Below, one piece after another: positions 32,608 through 37,366 of a DNA stretch of 37,366 bases. The translations under genes were made by a program, and so were the position numbers. Every line of letters starts with the position of its first letter. The first letter of the stretch is position 1. Under the pieces are notes generated by a model. The model was not told the origin of the DNA, searched no databases, and saw only the letters and a list, made by a program, of their open reading frames with translations. Origin of the DNA: Arthrobacter sp. (lineage in GTDB: Bacteria; Actinomycetota; Actinomycetes; Actinomycetales; Micrococcaceae); NCBI RefSeq assembly GCF_030540645.1, contig NZ_JAUNVV010000006.1:5276-42641 (forward strand), written 5' to 3'.

Positions 32608-34191
32608 CTAACGGTCCAGCGAAACCGACAACAGCAGTTCCGGAGCCCGCCTGTTGTAAAGAGCGGCACCCTGCCGGACGCCCACCGCCAGGAACACCGC
32701 ACCCAAAATGAGTCCCACGAGCAGTGCCAGCCACGAGAACAGCACCTGCCCGGTCACCATGCCAACAATGACAAGAACAAGTTCCGGCAGCACCAGCAGG
32801 CCCATACCGGCAAATCCCGCGAACTGGATCATGGCGGAGGCAAACCCGTTTCCCGGACGCGTCTTCAGTGGGCTGTCCCCGGGCAGCGGCACATTCATGG
32901 TGAACCGTGCCGAGAACACGCTGGCCAAACCCAGCCCCGAGCCCACCACCCCGATGACCAGTCCCACCGTCCCCAACAGCTGGCCTGCGTCCTTGGCAAA
33001 GATCGCACCGACGACGGCGTAGAGCAGTCCCAGCGGCAGCGCCAGCACCCCGGCTGCCACAGCCCGGCCCGTGCGGTCGGCCAGGCCGTTGACACCCGTG
33101 GCAACATGCAGGGCGAAGGCGGTGTTGTCGTAGGAGATGTCGGCACTGATCGACCAGACCACCAAAGATGCCGCCAGTGCAGCGCCAAAGCCCAGTGCAA
33201 TCCCGGTGGCGGCCCCGCCGTCAAATTGAGAGCCGGCAAAAACAAGGACCAGCGGCAGCAGCGGGGCCATCAGCAGGCCCGCACTGTAGCGTGGATCCCT
33301 GAACCAATACGTCAGGCAGCGTGCGGCTACGGCGCCCGAAGGCGTGGCTGGGAACCAGGCAAAGAAACCGAGCTTGCCTCTTCCACGCCGCGCTCCACCA
33401 GCAGCGGCGGGTGTGACCAGCGCTCTGGCCAGGCACGCCTTCCACACCCAGACAAGGGCAGCAATCGTGGCCAAAGCGATCAGGAACTTCAGTGCGGCCA
33501 GCCCGTAGTGACCTTGGGCGACATCCGCCGGAACTGCCCAGACTGCACCCAGTGGTGTCCAGGAAACGCTATTCGCCAACCGCGGAAGGTAGGCGCTGAA
33601 GTCGCTCAGCCCGGCGGTGATGCCGCTCATGATGGGACCCAGAAACATCAGCGGAACCAGAACAATAATGCCGCTGAAGTCCTTGAACCGCCGGTTTGCG
33701 GCCAGGCTGGCGCTTGCAGCCGTAATGGCACGGGACGCCACGATGCATGTCACAGCAGCCAAGGCCCCACAGACCACGGCCACCACGGCAGCCAGGGGAT
33801 GTCTCCACCACGAGGCAGCAGTGCCCACCGATGCCAAGAGCGTCAGAGCCCCCGGTATGCCAATGAAACTGCCCAGCAGCAGCCCAGCCAGCATAGACCT
33901 CATGGGGATCGCATATGTGGTGAAGCGCGCCGGGTCAAGAGTCATGTCCAGACCGCTGAGCACAACCGGTATCACCAACCAGCCCAGAACCACAGCAGCA
34001 CCGGCAAGGATCACCACCGTGCCGATGAGCTCGGGCTCAGCGCTGCCCAGCACCGCCAGCCCCACCAGCACCAGGACAAGCACTCCTAGCCCGTATAATC
34101 CGCCAAAGATCATGCCCACCAGCTGCCAGGGGCTGCGCTTGAGGGAGTTGCGCAGCAGCGTCAGTTTCAGCCTTACGAGGTACGCAACCAT
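32608..34191 (-). CDS. ABC transporter membrane protein (exporter type)
   Basis: 527 aa, about 12 to 14 hydrophobic helices in two halves, separated by a basic segment near residue 270 (GGARRGRGK). No catalytic motif. It overlaps the upstream ATPase gene by 19 bp, so the pair forms one exporter. Such large ABC-2-like permeases in actinobacteria are usually annotated only as putative exporters; the substrate is unknown. GGGGGA before the ATG at 34191 serves as ribosome site. Confidence 0.82.
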   Translation of the reverse strand: MVAYLVRLKLTLLRNSLKRSPWQLVGMIFGGLYGLGVLVLVLVGLAVLGSAEPELIGTVVILAGAAVVLGWLVIPVVLSGLDMTLDPARFTTYAIPMRSMLAGLLLGSFIGIPGALTLLASVGTAASWWRHPLAAVVAVVCGALAAVTCIVASRAITAASASLAANRRFKDFSGIIVLVPLMFLGPIMSGITAGLSDFSAYLPRLANSVSWTPLGAVWAVPADVAQGHYGLAALKFLIALATIAALVWVWKACLARALVTPAAAGGARRGRGKLGFFAWFPATPSGAVAARCLTYWFRDPRYSAGLLMAPLLPLVLVFAGSQFDGGAATGIALGFGAALAASLVVWSISADISYDNTAFALHVATGVNGLADRTGRAVAAGVLALPLGLLYAVVGAIFAKDAGQLLGTVGLVIGVVGSGLGLASVFSARFTMNVPLPGDSPLKTRPGNGFASAMIQFAGFAGMGLLVLPELVLVIVGMVTGQVLFSWLALLVGLILGAVFLAVGVRQGAALYNRRAPELLLSVSLDR

Positions 34192-34967
34192 GAAAGTCCC
34201 CCCGTTTGGTTGCGTCCGCCGACCAGCGCAACGAACTTCTCTTCCAAGCTTTGCTCCCCACGCACCTCATCGACGGTACCGGCTGCGAGCACGCGGCCAG
34301 CGGAGATGACGGCCACATGGTCGCACATGCGTTGGACAAGGTCCATGACGTGGCTGGAGACTATGACGGTGCCACCGGACTTGACATAGTCATCCAGGAT
34401 GTCGCGGATATTGGCCGCGGAGACAGGATCGACCGATTCGAAGGGCTCGTCAAGGACAAGCAGCCTGGGTGCATGAATGAGTGCCGCAGCAAGGGCGATC
34501 TTCTTCGTCATTCCGGCTGAGTAGTCCACCACAAGAGTTCCAGCGTCCTTGACAAGGTCCATGGCAATCAGCAGGTCCGTGACCCGGCTGGCCACCGTGT
34601 CCTTGTCCATGCCGCGCAGCAGCCCTGCGTAGCTGACAAGCTGTTCGCCCGTTAGGCGGTCAAAGAGGCGCACGCCGTCGGGCAGCAGGCCCATGAGCCG
34701 CTTGGCCTCCAGCGGCTGTTTCCAAACGTCCATACCGTGGACCCAGACCTGCCCGGCATCCGGACGCAGCAGTCCGGTCGCCATGGACAGGGAGGTGGTT
34801 TTGCCTGCCCCGTTGGGGCCCACCAAACCGTAAAAGGAGCCGGCCGGAACGTCAAGGTCAATGCCGTCCACGGCAAGCTTCGGGCCGAACCGCTTGGTCA
34901 GGCCGCGGATGGAAAGGGCAGGCACAAGCCCTGCCGCGGGGGGTTGCCACGATGAAATGTTGTCCAT
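34173..34967 (-). CDS. ABC transporter ATP-binding protein (exporter type)
   Basis: 264 aa, one nucleotide-binding domain. Walker A is VGPNGAGKTT (about 49-58) and Walker B LLVLDEPF (about 169-176). The signature reads YSAGM (149-153) in place of LSGGQ, keeping the central Ser and Gly. The H-loop is VIVSSHVMDLV. ATG 34967 is preferred to TTG 34973 because TAGGGT lies exactly 6 bases upstream. It drives the 527-aa permease encoded immediately downstream. Confidence 0.92.
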   Translation of the reverse strand: MDNISSWQPPAAGLVPALSIRGLTKRFGPKLAVDGIDLDVPAGSFYGLVGPNGAGKTTSLSMATGLLRPDAGQVWVHGMDVWKQPLEAKRLMGLLPDGVRLFDRLTGEQLVSYAGLLRGMDKDTVASRVTDLLIAMDLVKDAGTLVVDYSAGMTKKIALAAALIHAPRLLVLDEPFESVDPVSAANIRDILDDYVKSGGTVIVSSHVMDLVQRMCDHVAVISAGRVLAAGTVDEVRGEQSLEEKFVALVGGRNQTGGLSWLRTS

Positions 34968-34973
34968 GGCCAA

Positions 34974-34979
34974 ACCCTA
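34974..34979 (-). promoter_or_regulatory. -10 hexamer TAGGGT, leaderless start of the ABC exporter operon
   Basis: TAGGGT, six bases (TTGGCC), then ATG at 34967. Confidence 0.5.
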
Positions 34980-35028
34980 ACAAGCCGATGCGCCACAGCC
35001 GGACATCCAAAAGGATGAACTTGACGCA

Positions 35029-35074
35029 AAAGCCCCATCCAGGCAGCGGTTATGTCACGGCAGGATGGGGCTTT
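35029..35074 (-). terminator. Intrinsic terminator of the YbbN-like gene
   Basis: AAAGCCCCATCC (35029-35040) and GGATGGGGCTTT (35063-35074) form a 12-bp stem with a 22-base loop. On the minus strand the stem ends in TTTT; on the plus strand it ends in TTTATTTT. It lies 33 bp after the stop of the YbbN-like gene and isolates it from the ABC exporter operon. Confidence 0.85.
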
Positions 35075-35107
35075 ATTTTCCGGGCTCATTGCCGCGGCGG
35101 CGTTTAC

Positions 35108-36052
35108 CTAAAACAAGGCCCGTGCCAGTGCTTGGCGAGAGGCCGAAACTCGTGGGTCACCTACACCGACCACATCATAGAGTTCAAGCAGGCGAATCCT
35201 GGCGGTGTCGCGCTCAGGACCAAAATGGGTGCCGATGTATTTGACCAAGCGTGCCAGCGCATCCTCAACATGGCCCCCTGTGACGTCCAGGTCAGCCACG
35301 GCCAGAACCGCGTCAAAGTCGTCTTGATTAGCGGCGGCGCGTGACCGGAACTCCTCTGCCTGGGACACATTGATCTGCGCCGTGCGGCGCATGAGGTTCA
35401 CTTGGGCCAGCCCGATCTTGGCGTCGGCGTCGTTTGGCTTTTCTGCCAGCGCCTTCTCATAGCTGGCCTTGGCCAGGTCCAGGTCACCGCTCTCAATGGC
35501 GTCCAGAGCCGCCTGGTGCAACGGTGGCAGTGGCGGTTCAGGAGCAGCATCGGGTTCCGGTGCACCTCCCAGACTTCCGGTCACGCCGTTGCTGGCAGCG
35601 ACCTTAAGCAGTTCCACAAGAAATTCCCGTACCTGGTCCTCGGGTAGATCGCCCTCAAACATGGGGACGGGCTGACCCTTGATCAACGCGATGACGGTGG
35701 GAACGGCTGTGACGCCGAAGGCCTGGGCGATCTGCGGGCTGGAATCCACGTCTACGCGGCCCAGCGCGATCTTTCCGCCATTTTCATTCATCAGCTTCTC
35801 CAACAGCGCGTTCACCTGCGCCGACTGTTGCGAGCGTCCAGAACCCAATGCAACAACAACAGGGACCTTCTGTGAGAGCTGTACAAACTCTTGGAAGCTC
35901 TGCTCGTTGACGTCCACGGCATAGGGTGAACCACCGGAGGGCGCACTGGAGGGGGCTGCGGTGGCCCGGTTCTTCAAAGCTGAAAGGTCGACGGCGCCGC
36001 GCAGGTTGATCCCGGGCGATGCGTTGGGTGGCAGGGGGCTGTTTTGACTCAT
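35108..36052 (-). CDS. YbbN/CnoX-like thioredoxin-fold protein with TPR-like C-terminus
   Basis: 314 aa. A disordered N-terminus of about 45 residues is followed by a thioredoxin fold (about 45-155) and a helical TPR-like region (about 175-310, e.g. HQAALDAIESGDLDLAKASYEKALAEKP). The cis-proline of thioredoxins is kept (VTAVPTVIAL, Pro118), but the place of the CxxC is taken by SQQS (74-77), so it cannot be a dithiol oxidoreductase. This matches YbbN/CnoX-type holdases and co-chaperones, for which redox cysteines are dispensable or absent (Rv1324 may be a homologue). The start has TAGAGT 6 bases upstream. It is transcribed alone. Confidence 0.88.
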   Translation of the reverse strand: MSQNSPLPPNASPGINLRGAVDLSALKNRATAAPSSAPSGGSPYAVDVNEQSFQEFVQLSQKVPVVVALGSGRSQQSAQVNALLEKLMNENGGKIALGRVDVDSSPQIAQAFGVTAVPTVIALIKGQPVPMFEGDLPEDQVREFLVELLKVAASNGVTGSLGGAPEPDAAPEPPLPPLHQAALDAIESGDLDLAKASYEKALAEKPNDADAKIGLAQVNLMRRTAQINVSQAEEFRSRAAANQDDFDAVLAVADLDVTGGHVEDALARLVKYIGTHFGPERDTARIRLLELYDVVGVGDPRVSASRQALARALF

Positions 36053-36058
36053 GAATTC

Positions 36059-36064
36059 ACTCTA
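36059..36064 (-). promoter_or_regulatory. -10 hexamer TAGAGT, leaderless start of the YbbN-like gene
   Basis: TAGAGT, six bases (GAATTC), then ATG at 36052. The hairpin at 36074-36104 begins 10 bp upstream and occupies the -35 region. Confidence 0.55.
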
Positions 36065-36073
36065 ACTGTGCCG

Positions 36074-36104
36074 GCCCGCGGCGTTGAGGCTTCTCGCCGC
36101 GGGC
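36074..36104 (-). terminator. Terminator hairpin of the secreted-protein gene
   Basis: GCCCGCGGCG (36074-36083) pairs with CGCCGCGGGC (36095-36104) around an 11-base loop. It lies 90 bp after the stop of the 382-aa gene and directly upstream of the next promoter. There is no U-run. Confidence 0.6.
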
Positions 36105-36194
36105 GAAACAACGGGATTGCGAGGGATGGGGACCACGCCGACTAAGACGCTCTCCCCCAGGACCCGCACTAGATGCCGGGTAAGGAGCTGCCTG

Positions 36195-37343
36195 TTACTT
36201 GAACGTCCCGCCAACCAGACTTCTGGTGGCTGAGAGAATCGTGATCTTGGCAGGAACTCCGGTGGGTGGAATATACATGACCACTGGTTCTGCGTAGTGC
36301 AGCGTGAACCCCTTGGTGGTTTCCTTGCCTCCAGTGAACACGGCAGCGTCCGCTCCGACTGTCAACGTAGCTGCTTCCTTGCTAGTTGCATCTATGGCAA
36401 AGTCGTTGCCCACTACGACCATGGCGCCGCCGTCGGCAGTGCGCATGGCCAACGCCGAGCCAAGGTCTCCCTTGTGGCTGAACACGTTCGTGGCGTCCTT
36501 CGCGTCAGCAACAACCTTTTTCTGCAGGTCGAGGACACTGCTGATGTACACGCTGTCGTTGAAGGAGTCCTTGAACTTGCTGTCAGCATTCGTCAGCCGG
36601 TCACTCAGTGCGGAAATCGCCGCTTTCGGGCTCATTTTCAGGTCTGTGGCGGAATCAAGCGCAACTGCCTCGGTTCCTTCCTTATCCACAGTGGGGAACG
36701 TCTGACCAGGCAAAAGCGGTGTCGCATGGATCAGCTTGTAGTTTTCCCGCGGGCTTGCCTGAACAAGTGTCAGCAGCTGGGGCAGCGAATTGTCCTTCCC
36801 CTGCGTGACAAGCATGGCCGAACGCGGCCAGGTCCGGTTGGTGGTGACAACCCTCGCCAACAGCTTTGTTGCTGACACCGGCTCGACGGCGGCTTGCTTG
36901 TCCACCTTGGCGCGGATCTTGTAGTTTGCCGTGCGGACGTTCAACGCCATGCCTGCAACTCGGGGCGCCAATTCCTTGGCGTTCTTGGCGTTGTCCCCGG
37001 AAGCCACCACTGCAGCCACGGAAGCGGCTATGCGCTCCACCTGACTGTCCAGCAGGTTCGGGAACCCGGCAGTGGCCGGAGTAGCTGAAGCCACCGCACT
37101 GGGCGTTGCTGCTCCTGTGGTGGCTCCGGTACTGGCGCTGGGTGTGGGCGTTGCTGCGCCGGTTGTGGCTGCTGTACTGGCGCTGGGTGTGGGGGCAGGG
37201 GTGGTTGTATCGGCGGCGACAGCTGGACTCATGCCTCCGGCCAGCAACGCGGTGGCCAAAACGGCACCCCATCGGGCCTTCACGCTATTGTTCACCGTCC
37301 GTACTTGTCGGGGTGACTGTGCCGATGCGGCGGCGAACTTCAT
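36195..37343 (-). CDS. Secreted protein with Thr/Ala/Pro repeats, function unknown
   Basis: 382 aa. The N-terminus has basic residues (KAR near 22-24), a hydrophobic stretch (WGAVLATALLAGGM) and AVAA near 41-44, a good Sec signal peptidase I site; there is no lipobox cysteine. Then comes a low-complexity linker with two 15-residue repeats (51-65 and 66-80), followed by a soluble domain of about 290 residues without cysteines. I do not recognise the domain. AGAAGGA about 8 bases upstream supports the start; the gene appears complete with 23 bp left in the window. Likely an exported or wall-associated protein. Confidence 0.78.
   Translation of the reverse strand: MKFAAASAQSPRQVRTVNNSVKARWGAVLATALLAGGMSPAVAADTTTPAPTPSASTAATTGAATPTPSASTGATTGAATPSAVASATPATAGFPNLLDSQVERIAASVAAVVASGDNAKNAKELAPRVAGMALNVRTANYKIRAKVDKQAAVEPVSATKLLARVVTTNRTWPRSAMLVTQGKDNSLPQLLTLVQASPRENYKLIHATPLLPGQTFPTVDKEGTEAVALDSATDLKMSPKAAISALSDRLTNADSKFKDSFNDSVYISSVLDLQKKVVADAKDATNVFSHKGDLGSALAMRTADGGAMVVVGNDFAIDATSKEAATLTVGADAAVFTGGKETTKGFTLHYAEPVVMYIPPTGVPAKITILSATRSLVGGTFK
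37101..37190 (-). repeat. 45-bp in-frame tandem repeat in the secreted-protein gene
   Basis: Two copies (37101-37145 and 37146-37190) encode PTPSASTxATTGAAT twice. The DNA copies differ at a few positions, mainly around GCTCCTGTGG/GCGCCGGTTG. The multiple of three keeps the frame, so copy number could vary between strains. Confidence 0.85.
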
Positions 37344-37366
37344 CTTGCCGTCCTTCTTTTCGCCAG

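Noticed and set aside
32536..34089. 517-aa plus-strand ORF opposite the ABC permease
   Set aside because: Gln/His/Arg-rich translation of antisense membrane-helix codons, a typical artefact.

Overview
The window looks like ordinary chromosome of a high-GC actinobacterium, most likely Micrococcaceae (Arthrobacter-like). This is inferred from codon use, family content and gene order: pncB, divergent clpS, DUF2017, murI, an MBL-fold gene, rph and rdgB appear in the same relative order as in Mycobacterium tuberculosis (Rv1330c to Rv1341, with extra genes there). I see no tRNA, rRNA, CRISPR array, transposase, integrase or phage gene. No stretch over 300 bp lacks a gene. The long antisense ORFs opposite the real genes are GC-driven shadows.

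Regions, left to right. (1) 1-5.4 kb, minus strand: nrtR-nadA-nadB-nadC-cysteine desulfurase, the de novo NAD pathway with its Nudix-type repressor; a 23-bp palindrome overlaps the nrtR promoter. (2) 5.5-9.8 kb: amino-acid permease and alpha/beta hydrolase (plus), then DUF427 and an MFS transporter (minus). (3) 9.9-16.5 kb, minus: the SbcCD nuclease, preceded by small membrane proteins (SdpI-like, an aquaporin, two DUF202 proteins). (4) 16.5-22.3 kb: ADP-ribosylglycohydrolase (plus), DUF4395, an exonuclease-BRCT protein, a GntR/YtrA-type regulator with its own ABC transporter (minus) and DedA (plus). (5) 22.4-27.3 kb, minus: rph-rdgB, a small membrane protein and clpS-DUF2017-murI-MBL. (6) 27.3-29.3 kb, plus: pncB-pncA, the NAD salvage arm. 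(7) 29.4-37.3 kb, minus: DExH helicase, DUF3039, nagB, an ABC exporter, a YbbN-like thioredoxin-fold/TPR protein and a secreted protein with a 15-residue repeat.

NAD metabolism is the clearest theme. The de novo route (aspartate to nicotinate mononucleotide) and the deamidating salvage route (nicotinamide to nicotinate to nicotinate mononucleotide) lie within 29 kb, and the desulfurase next to nadC could supply sulfur for the NadA iron-sulfur cluster.

The strongest non-obvious signal is regulatory. At least twelve transcription units have a TAnnnT hexamer exactly 6 or 7 bases before the start codon, usually without a usable Shine-Dalgarno site, which is the layout of leaderless mRNAs. Other items to check are a 57-bp tandem repeat upstream of rph, a nested palindrome between pncA and the helicase, a large hairpin after the aquaporin gene, an aquaporin with an unusual selectivity filter, and a thioredoxin fold lacking both active-site cysteines. 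I did not find a convincing new multi-gene defence or mobile system.
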